Assembly: GCA_024636985.1 (NCBI GenBank)
Contig: JAGXFY010000026.1
Location: 10,995 to 74,994 of the forward strand
Reading direction: 5' to 3'
From: Petrocella sp024636985
GTDB taxonomy: Bacteria > Bacillota > Clostridia > Lachnospirales > Vallitaleaceae
Length of the DNA stretch: 64,000 nt
The notes below the pieces were generated by a model that ran no database searches, had not been told where the DNA came from, and worked only from the letters and a program-made list of their open reading frames with translations. Made by a program: the position numbers and the translations under genes. Below, one piece after another: positions 1-9,835 of this stretch. The first letter of the stretch is position 1. Every line of letters starts with the position of its first letter.

Positions 1-795
1 ATATTCAGAAATAGCCGTCATCATAGCATCAAGTGTTTCAAGATCCATTTGAGCATCTTTTAGGGTCATTTCAAGTGGGGAAGCATAACCACGTTTATGA
101 GCAACGGTAATAACTTCGCCCTTGATAGCATTTAAAGCTGCAGCAGAGACCGTATCGATTTTTTTATAGGATTCAAGTTCGGCATCATAAGCATGGCGTC
201 GTTTCTTAGCGTCTTGATCATATGCGAGGCTTCTAACAATTGATATAGGTAAGGTATCACCGTCTACAGAGGCTGTTAAAGAAGCGAGGGTTGCCTCTTG
301 GAGCTTACTCCAAGCATTGGACCCTGTGTTGCGCATATGGGCAAGAAGGGACTCTTCAGCGTCGCTAAGCATATACTGGGCATCATCCAGTGCATTTCGA
401 ATGGCGAATTGATAAGGCTTTAATTGAGGGGCACTATTTATTACGGTCTCTAAGTCGGATAATGTACCTAACCATTTTTTAAAACCAACATTAACAAGCG
501 TTAGTATGGGATCATAACCTTCAACAGTTTCAATTAGTTTTAAGGCTTTTGAATTTTTTGTATCGACGGAGTAAGTGAGCTGGCCAAAGTTGCCTAATGC
601 TTCAAGGACAGCTCCTAAAGTATCCATAAGTTGATAGAAGCCAAGTATTTTTTCTTCTGTAGGTTTTGGACCCTTTAAATCCTCATGTATGTAATTTTGA
701 GCTTTTTTCATAAGCTGACGAACGGTATTTTGATCCGTTGATAGTTTAGGATCTTCAAAAGACGTGTATAAGACATCCAAATTCCACTGTTTCAT
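1..795 (-). CDS. M3 family oligoendopeptidase (PepF-like), truncated by window edge
   Basis: I translated the minus strand from an ATG at 795, preceded by an AAGGAGAG ribosome site. It is open without a stop to base 1, giving the first 265 residues. It begins MKQWNLDVLYTSFEDPKL and continues as an all-helical N-terminal region typical of PepF/M3 zinc oligopeptidases, which degrade short cytoplasmic peptides. The HExxH zinc site lies in the missing C-terminal half, so catalytic competence cannot be judged. Family assignment rests on the start, the overall helical character and segments such as AYDQDAKKRRHAYDAELES. The gene diverges from the zinc-ribbon gene at 976. Confidence 0.72.
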   Translation of the reverse strand, partial: MKQWNLDVLYTSFEDPKLSTDQNTVRQLMKKAQNYIHEDLKGPKPTEEKILGFYQLMDTLGAVLEALGNFGQLTYSVDTKNSKALKLIETVEGYDPILTLVNVGFKKWLGTLSDLETVINSAPQLKPYQFAIRNALDDAQYMLSDAEESLLAHMRNTGSNAWSKLQEATLASLTASVDGDTLPISIVRSLAYDQDAKKRRHAYDAELESYKKIDTVSAAALNAIKGEVITVAHKRGYASPLEMTLKDAQMDLETLDAMMTAISEY

Positions 796-918
796 AGGAC
801 TCTCCTTGTAATATATATTTTTCCGATTTTATTTAAGAGGGTTAATGGGTAACGACTAAATTGTAACATATTGGAATTATTTATGAAATAGAGGGTTTAA
901 AAAAAATAAGGAATGGTC

Positions 919-924
919 TATAAT
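919..924 (+). promoter_or_regulatory. Probable -10 box for the zinc-ribbon gene
   Basis: TATAAT in the divergent intergenic region, about 50 bases upstream of the start at 976. No convincing -35 box is seen 16-18 bases upstream, so this is a weak call. Confidence 0.4.
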
Positions 925-975
925 TAATCTAGCGGTCATGGGAAATAGTGGCTAATTCAATTAAGGAGGTTTCGT

Positions 976-1779
976 ATGCCTTGGTGTCCGAAATGTAAAA
1001 CAGAATATGAAGATCATATGGTGCAATGTGTAGATTGCCATATAGATTTGGTGCCGGATTTAGTAAACCACACGTATATGAAAGATTTGATTGCTGTCAA
1101 ACCCGATGATTCAGAAGAATTGTTAAGGTATCTCGCATATTCAGGAATCCAAAAGGTTGAGACGGTCCAAGCAGAAGACAACCTGATTATTAAGGTAGGT
1201 GAAAAAGAATATGAGTCTGCCATGACTTATGTAAAAGTCTATATACGAGAACATATGGAAGAAACAAACGAAGATGACTTCTATTTCGATGAATACGAAG
1301 CAGAGACCGTTGATGTAAAAGGTACGGTCAGTGAAATGAAATCGACGGTATATACCTTTGGTACGGTTGGTATTGTAGCAATAGTACTTGGTGTATTTAA
1401 CTTTTTGGAAATTATTACAATCGGTGGTTTCAACAAAATGATGATCTCTTCGGTACTCATCATTATGGGTGGTCTTTTTACTTACATTGCTTTTCATACC
1501 AGAAAAGGAATTGATGTAGCAAAAGCTGAGGGAGAGACCAAAGAACAGTTACACCTTACTATGGTAGCCAACTACTTTGACTCAAAATCCGAACAAAATC
1601 TATTTGGTCTAAGTGGTATTAAGGAAGAAGATTTCGATGATCCTGCAATGTATTTTGCGATTATTGACAGAATAAAGGTTCAAGTCAAAACTCAAAATCC
1701 TGAGGCGCCACTGGTGTTGATCAATGGGGCGTGTGAAACCATTTATGATCGAATCAATGAAAATAGAGACGGAAAATAA
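976..1779 (+). CDS. Zinc-ribbon protein with two membrane segments, function unknown
   Basis: 267 residues. The start follows AAGGAGG by a good spacing. The N-terminus carries CPKC (residues 4-7) and CVDC (18-21), a zinc ribbon. Residues about 37-88 (LIAVKPDDSEELLRYLAYSG onward) resemble DUF2007-like signal-transduction modules. After an acidic linker come two hydrophobic segments, about 125-148 and 153-173, and a soluble C-terminal tail of about 90 residues. It is probably a membrane protein with a cytoplasmic zinc ribbon. I do not recognise a function. A TATAAT box at 919-924 could be its promoter, and it ends at a strong bidirectional terminator. Confidence 0.75.
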   Translation: MPWCPKCKTEYEDHMVQCVDCHIDLVPDLVNHTYMKDLIAVKPDDSEELLRYLAYSGIQKVETVQAEDNLIIKVGEKEYESAMTYVKVYIREHMEETNEDDFYFDEYEAETVDVKGTVSEMKSTVYTFGTVGIVAIVLGVFNFLEIITIGGFNKMMISSVLIIMGGLFTYIAFHTRKGIDVAKAEGETKEQLHLTMVANYFDSKSEQNLFGLSGIKEEDFDDPAMYFAIIDRIKVQVKTQNPEAPLVLINGACETIYDRINENRDGK

Positions 1780-1799
1780 GAACAAAGAGGCTAGGCGCC

Positions 1800-1858
1800 A
1801 AAACTAAAAAAGATGGAAACCTTTGACATATATGTCAGGTTCCATCTTTTTTAGTTTT
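1800..1858. terminator. Bidirectional terminator between convergent genes
   Basis: The arm at 1800-1822 pairs with 1837-1858 over 22 bases with one bulge. Each arm ends in an A- or T-rich run, so it can stop the plus-strand gene ending at 1779 and the minus-strand gene ending at 1864. Confidence 0.85.
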
Positions 1859-1863
1859 GACGC

Positions 1864-2292
1864 TTAATCATTCTTAGAAAACTTTCTATTATTTGCAATC
1901 ATCGCGCGTTCCTCCAAGAGGTCCTTTAACAATTCATGAAAAGGCCAGTTAATAGAAAGCGGTGTTACAACTGCAAAAAGTGGGCTTGGAAAGCCAAGTG
2001 TTTTAAAGTTTCGAACAAAATCATTTAATTCTTGGGGAGAGACGGCATTAAGGACAATGGCCTGTGTATCAATCCGTTCAATGCCGAAAGTTGGTTTGTC
2101 GGTATGATTAATCAGCTTTTGTAATGTATTCCCTAATATACTTGGTGTTACATTCACGAACTCAAAGATGTCATATAAAGCGGCGTAGTCTTGTATTTTT
2201 TTAAATGCGATTTCATCGTATCCATAGACGAGGAGACAGGTTTTGCCTTCCGGTCGATTATTATTTTGATGATCTATTTTTTCAAAAGCCAT
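1864..2292 (-). CDS. DUF3783-like protein, function unknown
   Basis: 142 residues from the ATG at 2292, chosen because AAAGGA lies eight bases upstream. An in-frame ATG at 2307 lacks a ribosome site and would add five residues. The protein is a small alpha/beta protein (CLLVYGYDEIAFKKIQDY near the start, then a PLFAVVTPLSINWPFHELL segment near the end), matching my recollection of the short DUF3783 family of Clostridia. No catalytic motif is visible. It converges on the zinc-ribbon gene and diverges from dgt. Confidence 0.65.
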   Translation of the reverse strand: MAFEKIDHQNNNRPEGKTCLLVYGYDEIAFKKIQDYAALYDIFEFVNVTPSILGNTLQKLINHTDKPTFGIERIDTQAIVLNAVSPQELNDFVRNFKTLGFPSPLFAVVTPLSINWPFHELLKDLLEERAMIANNRKFSKND

Positions 2293-2551
2293 AGAGTATC
2301 CTTTCATAGTAAAGTGTTAAGGTTATTGATACAGTAAACTGTCCTTAACTATTATACCTAAGAATAAGCTTGCTGACTATAAGAATTACATTTTATTTCA
2401 GAATAATAGCGACTTATAATAAAAAAAACAGATATTAATGAAAATTTAAAGGAAAATCACCTTTTATGAAGTATATTATAAAATAGATAGAATTATTCTA
2501 AACATAAATCTTATCACCAACGAAACAACAAGCATAAACTGGAGGTGCAAG

Positions 2552-3559
2552 ATGAACCTTAGAGAACAACAGGAGAATTTTGAAGAGCAATATTTAAGTG
2601 AATATGCGGTATTTTCAAAGAATTCAGCAGGTAGAGAGTCGGAAGAGTCACCTTGTGATATACGAACGGATTTTCAGAGGGACCGAGATCGAATTATTCA
2701 TTCTAAAGCATTTAGAAGGTTGAAACATAAGACACAAGTATTTATTTCACCGGAAGGTGACCATTATAGAACGAGATTAACCCATACATTAGAAGTAGCA
2801 CAAATTGGTAGAACAATAGCAAGAGCACTTAGGTTAAATGAAGATTTGACAGAAGCCATAGCGCTTGGTCATGACCTAGGACACACACCATTTGGTCATG
2901 CAGGTGAACGTGCACTTGATAACATATGTGAAGTAGGCTTTAAACATTACGAACAAAGTATTAGAGTGGTTGAAATGTTGGAAAATAAGGGTAAAGGCCT
3001 TAACTTAACATGGGAAGTAAGGGATGGCATATTGAATCATCCTACAAAAGGTGAACCAAGTACATTGGAAGGTAAGATCATTCGATTATCAGATAAGATT
3101 GCGTATATTAACCATGACATTGATGACGCCATACGTGCTAAGATTCTTATGGCGGATGATATACCTAAAACTTACTTAGATATATTAGGTCAAACGGCAC
3201 GACAAAGAATTAATAATATGATTCATGACATTGTGGGTAACAGCATGAATAAAAATGATGTGATTATGAGTCCTACTATGATGGACGCCATGCAAGAGTT
3301 ACGTGTATTCATGTTTGAGAATGTATATATTGGTTCAAAAGCTAAGGAGCATGAGAATAAAGCGATTAATATGTTAACACAACTTTTCTTGTATTTTAAG
3401 GAGAGGGAACATCTTTTGCCTTATGAATACTTAGAGCGTATTGATAACAAAGAAGATACCCTTGATCGTGTGGTGTGTGATTATATTGCTGGAATGACGG
3501 ACCGTTATGCCATCAATACTTTTACAGAGATATTCATACCATCATCATGGAAAGATTAA
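2552..3559 (+). CDS. dgt: Deoxyguanosinetriphosphate triphosphohydrolase-like protein (HD domain)
   Basis: 335 residues, start after CTGGAGGTG. The HD metal site is clear: H78 in RTRLTHTLEVAQ, H107-D108 in GHDLGHTPFGH, with further histidines at 111 and 116, and a later metal-binding D in SDKIAYINHDIDD. The family hydrolyses dNTPs to nucleosides and triphosphate and tunes the dNTP pool. The length fits the shorter Firmicutes form. It begins the dgt-dnaG-rpoD cluster, 107 bases upstream of dnaG, a neighbourhood common in Clostridia. Substrate preference cannot be read from the sequence. Confidence 0.93.
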   Translation: MNLREQQENFEEQYLSEYAVFSKNSAGRESEESPCDIRTDFQRDRDRIIHSKAFRRLKHKTQVFISPEGDHYRTRLTHTLEVAQIGRTIARALRLNEDLTEAIALGHDLGHTPFGHAGERALDNICEVGFKHYEQSIRVVEMLENKGKGLNLTWEVRDGILNHPTKGEPSTLEGKIIRLSDKIAYINHDIDDAIRAKILMADDIPKTYLDILGQTARQRINNMIHDIVGNSMNKNDVIMSPTMMDAMQELRVFMFENVYIGSKAKEHENKAINMLTQLFLYFKEREHLLPYEYLERIDNKEDTLDRVVCDYIAGMTDRYAINTFTEIFIPSSWKD

Positions 3560-3666
3560 TATAGGTCAAAGTATAAAAAAATAAAGGAAATTTGATAGAG
3601 CTGTCGAACACTATTTAGGTACGACCAAATATATATATGTACAGGGCAGAAAAAGAGGTCAAGAGG

Positions 3667-5430
3667 ATGCTTTATCCAGAAGAGTTGATTGAAGAAATAA
3701 GAACTCAAAATAATATCATTGACGTAGTATCTGAATATGTCCATCTGGCTAAAAAAGGCAGTTCTCATTTCGGTCTATGTCCATTTCATAATGAGAAGTC
3801 CCCCAGTTTTTCTGTCAGTGAAGATAAACAGATGTACTATTGTTTTGGATGCGGCGCAGGTGGCAATGTATACACCTTTGTGATGGAGTATGAAAACTAC
3901 AACTTTGTCGAAGCAATAAAAGCTTTGGCAGATCGAGCTCATATTCAATTACCGGAAATGGAGTATTCAGATGCTCAGAAAAAGGAATTGAGTTTTAAGC
4001 AAAGACTGCTAGATGCTAACAAAGAAGCTGCGAGATATTATTATTATCAAATGATGAACGATCCTAAGAAAAAAGCCATTGTGTACCTTGAGAAAAGAGG
4101 TATTGATGAGACCAACAGGAAAAAATTCGGTTTAGGGTATGCAAATTTTTTTAGAGATGATACCTATAAATACCTGAGAAGTAAAGGTTTTACAGACCAA
4201 GAACTTTTTGAAGCCGGATTAACAGCCAAAGATAAGACGAAACAAGAATCCTATTATGATCGATTTTTTGATCGACTTATGTTCCCCATTTTTGATGTAC
4301 ACAATAGGGTTATTGGTTTTGGCGGTCGTGTTCTAGGGGATAACAATCCCAAATATTTAAATACAGGGGAAACCAAGCTGTTTGATAAAAGTCGGAATCT
4401 ATACGGTATGAATATTGCCAGAATGGCACGAAACAAGAAACTCATTATCGTAGAGGGTTATATGGATGTAATTGCTTTGCATCAAGCCGGATTCACCACG
4501 GCAGTTGCATCCCTCGGTACTGCTTCCACAACAGGGCATGCCAGTCTGATTAGACGTTATGCAGAAGAAGTGGTCATTGCATATGATACAGATGACGCAG
4601 GTATTAATGCGACACTAAGAGCAATTCCCATACTAAAAAAAGCGGGCATTAGCGTTAGAGTGTTAAGTGTCGAAGGCGCAAAAGATCCGGATGAATATAT
4701 TGAAAAGTTTGGTGCCAAGGGTTTTGCAGACTTGATAGAACATGCTGAGCCGAGCTTTATGTATGAAATAAGGCAGCTTGAAAAATCTCATAATCTTAAA
4801 GACCCTGAAGGTCGGACCAACTTTGATTATGCGTTGGCCAAAAAAATATTGACGTTAGAAAATGAAATCGAAATAGAAAACTATTTGGACGCGGTAGTAG
4901 ATAAATACAATATTAAGCGAAGTGCCATGGAAAGCTTACTTGGTAAAATAGGAAAGAATATTGGTATAGCCAGTCAACCAAAGGATCAAAGCGATGGCGT
5001 GACAAGTAGGGATTCAAAAGATGTTATCATGAGGGCTCAAAAAAACATGTTAACATTGATTACAAGTCACCAAAAAGTCTACAATGCCATTTTAGAACTC
5101 ATAAAACCGGATGAGTTTTCCGATAACACATATAGAAGAATGGCACAGATGGTCATGGATGCCTATGAAAAGGAAGAACCCATTGAACCGGCAAGTCTGA
5201 TTCAACAGTTTGATACTATAGAAGAGCAGAATAAGATTGCAAATATATTTAATAACAATATGCCTATTGAACATGCTGGGCAGTTTGAAAAAATGATTCG
5301 AGAGAACATTCAAATCATCAAGCGGCAACATATAGAGCAACTATCCAAACAAGTGAATGACCCGAAGCAGTTACAAGAAATGATCAACATGAAAAGACAG
5401 CTAGATAGCTTAAATATATCACTTGATTGA
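3667..5430 (+). CDS. dnaG: DNA primase
   Basis: 587 residues. The start at 3667 (MLYPEELIEEI) was chosen over an ATG at 3637, because DnaG proteins begin this way and AAAGAGG precedes it. The N-terminal CHC2 zinc finger has C38, H41, C59 and C62 (LCPFHNEK... YYCFGCGAGG). The catalytic core includes the TOPRIM motif LIIVEGYMDVIAL near residue 259 and the later acidic pair AYDTDDAG. The C-terminal 130 residues would bind the replicative helicase. DnaG makes RNA primers for the lagging strand. It lies directly upstream of rpoD, as in the macromolecular-synthesis operon of Firmicutes. Confidence 0.97.
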   Translation: MLYPEELIEEIRTQNNIIDVVSEYVHLAKKGSSHFGLCPFHNEKSPSFSVSEDKQMYYCFGCGAGGNVYTFVMEYENYNFVEAIKALADRAHIQLPEMEYSDAQKKELSFKQRLLDANKEAARYYYYQMMNDPKKKAIVYLEKRGIDETNRKKFGLGYANFFRDDTYKYLRSKGFTDQELFEAGLTAKDKTKQESYYDRFFDRLMFPIFDVHNRVIGFGGRVLGDNNPKYLNTGETKLFDKSRNLYGMNIARMARNKKLIIVEGYMDVIALHQAGFTTAVASLGTASTTGHASLIRRYAEEVVIAYDTDDAGINATLRAIPILKKAGISVRVLSVEGAKDPDEYIEKFGAKGFADLIEHAEPSFMYEIRQLEKSHNLKDPEGRTNFDYALAKKILTLENEIEIENYLDAVVDKYNIKRSAMESLLGKIGKNIGIASQPKDQSDGVTSRDSKDVIMRAQKNMLTLITSHQKVYNAILELIKPDEFSDNTYRRMAQMVMDAYEKEEPIEPASLIQQFDTIEEQNKIANIFNNNMPIEHAGQFEKMIRENIQIIKRQHIEQLSKQVNDPKQLQEMINMKRQLDSLNISLD

Positions 5431-5470
5431 ACCAACCATAATCTATTGGATTAAGGAAAGGAATGTAAAT

Positions 5471-6595
5471 ATGGCTAAGAATAAACCTGAAGTAGAAACG
5501 TCTGAAGAGGACATAGCATTGTTTCAAGAAAAGCTTGCAGAATTGTTAAATATTGCAAGAGAAAAAAAGGATGTTCTTGAATATGCGGAGATTGAAAGAC
5601 ATTTTAAGGCGCTTGAGTTAACGCCGGATCAAATTGAGATTATATATGAGTTTCTAGACAAAAATGATATTGATGTTCTTGGCATGGTATCTGATGAAGA
5701 TGATACTGTTGAAGAGGAAGAGGAAGAAGAAGAAGTTGAGCTCGATTTATCCTTGCCCGATGGTATCAATATCGATGATCCTGTTCGTATGTATTTGAAA
5801 GAAATAGGAAAAGTAAGTCTTTTGACAGCTCAAGAAGAGATTGATCTAGCAAAAAGAATGGAAGATGGTGACATTCAAGCAAAACAACGTCTAGCAGAAG
5901 CCAATCTAAGATTGGTTGTTAGTATTGCAAAACGTTATGTTGGGCGTGGTATGTTATTTTTAGACCTTATTCAAGAAGGTAATTTGGGTCTGATTAAAGC
6001 GGTAGAAAAATTTGATTATCGAAAAGGCTATAAATTCAGTACATATGCAACTTGGTGGATCAGACAGGCCATTACCAGAGCGATTGCCGATCAAGCCAGA
6101 ACCATTCGTATACCGGTTCATATGGTTGAAACCATAAACAAACTGATTCGTGTTAGTCGACAACTGCTACAGGAATTGGGCAGAGATCCATTGCCGGAAG
6201 AAATTGGCGAAGAGCTAAACATGCCGGTTGAAAAGGTTCGAGAAATTCTCAAGATATCTCAAGAGCCTGTGTCTTTAGAAACACCAATTGGTGAGGAAGA
6301 AGACAGTCACTTAGGTGACTTCATACAAGATGATAATGTACCGGTCCCAGCTGAAGCTGCAGCGTTTACTTTGTTAAAAGAGCAACTTGTAGAAGTGCTG
6401 GACACTTTAACAGACAGAGAACAAAAGGTCTTAAGGTTAAGGTTTGGTTTGGATGACGGACGTGAAAGAACACTAGAAGAAGTTGGCAAAGAGTTTAATG
6501 TGACGAGGGAACGTATCAGACAAATTGAAGCCAAAGCTTTAAGGAAGTTGCGACACCCAAGCCGCAGTCGTAAACTAAAAGATTACTTGGAATAA
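5471..6595 (+). CDS. rpoD: RNA polymerase primary sigma factor (SigA)
   Basis: 374 residues from the ATG at 5471, which follows AAGGAAAGG. The longer frame from 5423 would overlap dnaG and has no ribosome site. Region 1.1 and a glutamate run (residues about 78-87) precede region 1.2 (DDPVRMYLKEIGKV), region 2 with the -10-binding helix (YKFSTYATWWIRQAITRA), region 3 and region 4 with the -35 helix-turn-helix (TLEEVGKEFNVTRERIRQIE). It directs core RNA polymerase to housekeeping promoters. The gene ends at a hairpin terminator. Confidence 0.98.
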   Translation: MAKNKPEVETSEEDIALFQEKLAELLNIAREKKDVLEYAEIERHFKALELTPDQIEIIYEFLDKNDIDVLGMVSDEDDTVEEEEEEEEVELDLSLPDGINIDDPVRMYLKEIGKVSLLTAQEEIDLAKRMEDGDIQAKQRLAEANLRLVVSIAKRYVGRGMLFLDLIQEGNLGLIKAVEKFDYRKGYKFSTYATWWIRQAITRAIADQARTIRIPVHMVETINKLIRVSRQLLQELGRDPLPEEIGEELNMPVEKVREILKISQEPVSLETPIGEEEDSHLGDFIQDDNVPVPAEAAAFTLLKEQLVEVLDTLTDREQKVLRLRFGLDDGRERTLEEVGKEFNVTRERIRQIEAKALRKLRHPSRSRKLKDYLE

Positions 6596-6610
6596 GAGGC
6601 ATGGTCTAAG

Positions 6611-6650
6611 GTCTTGGTTTTGGGGTTACGCTCCCGGACCAAGACTTTTC
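6611..6650 (+). terminator. Terminator after rpoD
   Basis: GTCTTGGT at 6611-6618 pairs with ACCAAGAC at 6638-6645, followed by TTTTCATTTT. It separates rpoD from trmK. Confidence 0.75.
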
Positions 6651-6705
6651 ATTTTACAAAAAAATGACTTTGCTGCGATATATATCAAAACATAGGAGGA
6701 TTGCT

Positions 6706-7395
6706 ATGTTATCAAATCGTTTACAGACTATTGCTAAGCTTGTTCCTTATAACTCAATCGTTGCTGATATAGGAACCGATCATGGCTACTTGCCAATAGC
6801 ACTTGTAAAAAATCAACAAGTAACCAAAGCCTATGCCATGGATATCAATGAAGGTCCATTGATGAAGGCGAGGGAAAATATAAGGTCATATGGGTTAGAT
6901 GGACAGGTCATTGCACTTAAATCACCAGGTCTAGAAGACCTGCCGGAAGATGTGAATGTTGTTGTCATAGCAGGTATGGGTGGTGTATTGATAAGCAACA
7001 TACTAGAGACATCTAAAGAAAAGCTTGGTAATATAGAAACACTAATCTTATCGCCACATCTTGACATACCACACGTTAGAAGAACCGTTCATGAGTTGGG
7101 CTTTATGATTGCGGAAGAATATATGGTAATGGATCAAGAAAAGTATTATACACTATTAAAGTGTGAACAAGGCAATGAGCGTTATTCAATGTTAGAATAT
7201 GAATACGGGAAAAAACTAATGGAAGCAGGATCGGATACTTTTCTAGCCTATTTAGAAACAGAAAAAAGCAAGCTTGAAAAAGTCATGAACCGTCTAAAAA
7301 CTATAGATGCTAAAAGTACAATTGGAAGAGGTAAAGTTTTAAAAGATAAATACGATACAATTGTAGAAATAAGGAGGCATCATGAAACTAAATGA
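6706..7395 (+). CDS. trmK: tRNA (adenine(22)-N1)-methyltransferase, TrmK family
   Basis: 229 residues. The ATG at 6706 sits seven bases after AGGAGG; the upstream ATG at 6664 has no site. The class I SAM-binding motif VADIGTDHGYLPI is at residues 19-31, and DVNVVVIAGMGG follows as motif IV. TrmK methylates N1 of adenine 22 in tRNA. The C-terminal helical part (residues 170-229) matches the family. The stop overlaps the start of the Nif3-like gene by 14 bases. The rpoD-trmK-nif3 order is conserved in Firmicutes. Confidence 0.92.
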   Translation: MLSNRLQTIAKLVPYNSIVADIGTDHGYLPIALVKNQQVTKAYAMDINEGPLMKARENIRSYGLDGQVIALKSPGLEDLPEDVNVVVIAGMGGVLISNILETSKEKLGNIETLILSPHLDIPHVRRTVHELGFMIAEEYMVMDQEKYYTLLKCEQGNERYSMLEYEYGKKLMEAGSDTFLAYLETEKSKLEKVMNRLKTIDAKSTIGRGKVLKDKYDTIVEIRRHHETK

Positions 7396-8164
7396 GATTA
7401 TTAAAATAATAGAAAAGGTCGTTCCAAAGGAAGCTATTGAACCGGGAGACCCAAGTGGTCTTCAGATTGGTAAATATCAAAAGGATATAAGACACATTAG
7501 GGTTGCCTTAGAAGCTACCATAGATGTAATAGAAGGTGCTATTAAAGATGATGTCGATATGCTTTTTGTGCATCATCCCCTAATATATACACCCATTCAG
7601 AGCATCTGTGATGACACGGTTGCCGGACACAAAATCCAGGAATTGATTCGTAGTGATGTTGCACTGTATGTGGCACACTCCAATATGGACCGGGCCACTA
7701 ATGGTCTAAATCGATATTTTGGAAACAAAATAGAATTAGAACATATAACTGAAATGAGTTTAGATACCCATGGGTATACGCTGACAGGGAACCTTAAAAG
7801 ACCAATGAGCTTAAAAAGTTATGCAGCTTTTTTGGGACAACAGTTGTCAATGCCTAATCTTAAGTATGTGGGTGATGACCAAAAAAACATTGAAAAAGTA
7901 GCTTTTGTAACGGGAAGTGGCATGTCACTGCTTAAAGAAGAGATGTTTGAAGAAGTGGATGTTTTTTTAACAGGAGATTTAAAATATCATGACGCGATGT
8001 GGGTTTATGAATCCGGAAACTGCGTTATTGATGTTACACACTATGGTAGTGAAATTATGGTCACAGAACTCATGTATGAACTGTTATTACAACATATGGA
8101 TAAAAGTGTCATCGTGAGTAAGGACAACTATTTGATCAACCCAATAAAAAACAGCGAGGTGTAG
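7382..8164 (+). CDS. Nif3-like dinuclear metal centre protein
   Basis: 260 residues, starting inside the end of trmK after AGGAGGC. Metal-binding motifs of the Nif3/YqfO family are present: LFVHHPLIYTP near residue 62, HSNMD near 98, and DVTHYGSE near 218. This is the short form without the PII-like insert found in Bacillus YqfO. Members form hexameric toroids with two metal ions per subunit; some have been linked to GTP cyclohydrolase I-like chemistry, but the role is unsettled. It is co-transcribed and probably translationally coupled with trmK. Confidence 0.9.
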   Translation: MKLNEIIKIIEKVVPKEAIEPGDPSGLQIGKYQKDIRHIRVALEATIDVIEGAIKDDVDMLFVHHPLIYTPIQSICDDTVAGHKIQELIRSDVALYVAHSNMDRATNGLNRYFGNKIELEHITEMSLDTHGYTLTGNLKRPMSLKSYAAFLGQQLSMPNLKYVGDDQKNIEKVAFVTGSGMSLLKEEMFEEVDVFLTGDLKYHDAMWVYESGNCVIDVTHYGSEIMVTELMYELLLQHMDKSVIVSKDNYLINPIKNSEV

Positions 8165-8165
8165 G

Positions 8166-9830
8166 ATGGAAGATAAGATTAAGATTAATGTGATGAATGA
8201 GGAAAAAGAAGTGAAAGTGGGGACTACTTTACTAGAGCTGGCATCTCAATATCAATCTCAATTTAGAACGCCTATCGTATTAGCTGTTGTCGATACTAAG
8301 CTTAGTGAGTTGAACCAAAAAATTAAAGAGCCGTGTAATGTTATATTTCTTGATATATTAAATAAAGACGGCTTTAGAACATATCAACGAAGTCTATCCT
8401 TTGTTTTGATTAAGGCCGCACATGATGTTATTGGTCATGATAAACTTATTAAAGTTATTGTTCAATATTCAATTAATTATGGCTTTTATTGTGAAATCGA
8501 GCCAAAAAGACTATTAAAAGCGGATACATTGACGAAAATCAAAGAAAGAATGGTTGAGCTTATAAATCTTGGTTTGCCTTTTATAAAAGAAACGGTAAAA
8601 ACGGATGAAGCTATAAAAATCTTTGGAAATCAGTTTATGGAAGATAAAGTGACATTGTTTAAGTATCGACGCGTATCCAACGTAAATCTCTATCGTTTTG
8701 ATGACTTTTACGACTATTTCTATGGTTATATGGTGCCGGATACAAGCTACTTAAAAGTATTTGAACTATATCCTTATGAAGATGGTATGATTTTGCAATT
8801 CATTGACTTCAACGATCCAAGTAAAGCGGCACGTTTTGAGCCGGACCAAATGTTGTTTGAGACACTAAAGAATGCCACAGACTGGGGGCATTTGATGGAG
8901 GTCGACACAGTAGGCGAACTTAACGATGTCATTTCTCAGGGGAAAATGAATGAGCTCATTATGGTACAAGAGGCACTAATGGAGAAAAAAATCGGAAGAA
9001 TTGCTGATCATGTCATGAAAGATATCAAGCATAAGAAATTTATATTTATTGCGGGGCCTTCATCCTCCGGAAAAACCACTTTTGCCCATCGGCTATCGAT
9101 ACAACTTAGATCTTTGGGTTTAAGACCAAAGCCCATTTCTTTAGACAACTATTTTGTTAATAGGGATGATACACCGAAAGATGAAAATGGTAATTATAAT
9201 TTTGAATGTCTTGAAGCTCTAGATGTGGCTCAGTTTAACCATGATATGCATCAACTCTTAAAAGGCGAGGTCGTATCCATGCCGGCTTTTGATTTTATCT
9301 CCGGACTAAGACAATACAAAGGTGATACCCTTAAGTTAGAAGACAATACAATATTGGTCATTGAAGGTATTCATGGCTTGAACCCAAAGCTATCTTCGGC
9401 CATACCGGAAGAAAATAAGTTCAAAATCTATATCAGTGCATTGACCCAGTTGAATATTGATAATCACAACCGAGTACCTACAACAGATGCCAGATTACTA
9501 CGACGCATGGTTAGGGATAACCAATATAGAGGTGCCTCAGCTACAAAAACACTTGGTATGTGGCCATCTGTACGAAACGGTGAAGAACAATATATATTCC
9601 CCTTTCAAGAGGAAGCCGACGCCATGTTTAATTCATCTTTAATTTATGAGCTTTCTGTGCTGAAACAATATGCAGAGCCTTTATTATTTAATGTACCTAA
9701 AGGCAGCTCTGAATATATAGAGGCAAAAAGATTGATTAAGTTTCTAGATTATTTTCTTGGGGTATCTAGTGAGAGTATACCGAATAACTCGATTATACGA
9801 GAGTTTATCGGTGGATCGAATTTCAGGTAA
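8166..9830 (+). CDS. TGS-domain nucleoside (uridine) kinase fusion
   Basis: 554 residues, starting one base after the nif3 stop, with AGCGAGGTGTAGG as ribosome site. The domains in order are: TGS-like fold (residues 1-65), a threonyl-tRNA-synthetase-like second domain (about 70-180), then a phosphoribulokinase/uridine-kinase domain with Walker A GPSSSGKT near 297-304 and the following RPKPISLDNYFVNRDDTP segment. Such fusions are widespread in Clostridia and annotated as nucleoside kinases that phosphorylate uridine or cytidine. What the TGS part senses is unknown. It is part of the rpoD-downstream operon. Confidence 0.88.
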   Translation: MEDKIKINVMNEEKEVKVGTTLLELASQYQSQFRTPIVLAVVDTKLSELNQKIKEPCNVIFLDILNKDGFRTYQRSLSFVLIKAAHDVIGHDKLIKVIVQYSINYGFYCEIEPKRLLKADTLTKIKERMVELINLGLPFIKETVKTDEAIKIFGNQFMEDKVTLFKYRRVSNVNLYRFDDFYDYFYGYMVPDTSYLKVFELYPYEDGMILQFIDFNDPSKAARFEPDQMLFETLKNATDWGHLMEVDTVGELNDVISQGKMNELIMVQEALMEKKIGRIADHVMKDIKHKKFIFIAGPSSSGKTTFAHRLSIQLRSLGLRPKPISLDNYFVNRDDTPKDENGNYNFECLEALDVAQFNHDMHQLLKGEVVSMPAFDFISGLRQYKGDTLKLEDNTILVIEGIHGLNPKLSSAIPEENKFKIYISALTQLNIDNHNRVPTTDARLLRRMVRDNQYRGASATKTLGMWPSVRNGEEQYIFPFQEEADAMFNSSLIYELSVLKQYAEPLLFNVPKGSSEYIEAKRLIKFLDYFLGVSSESIPNNSIIREFIGGSNFR

Positions 9831-9835
9831 GCAGG

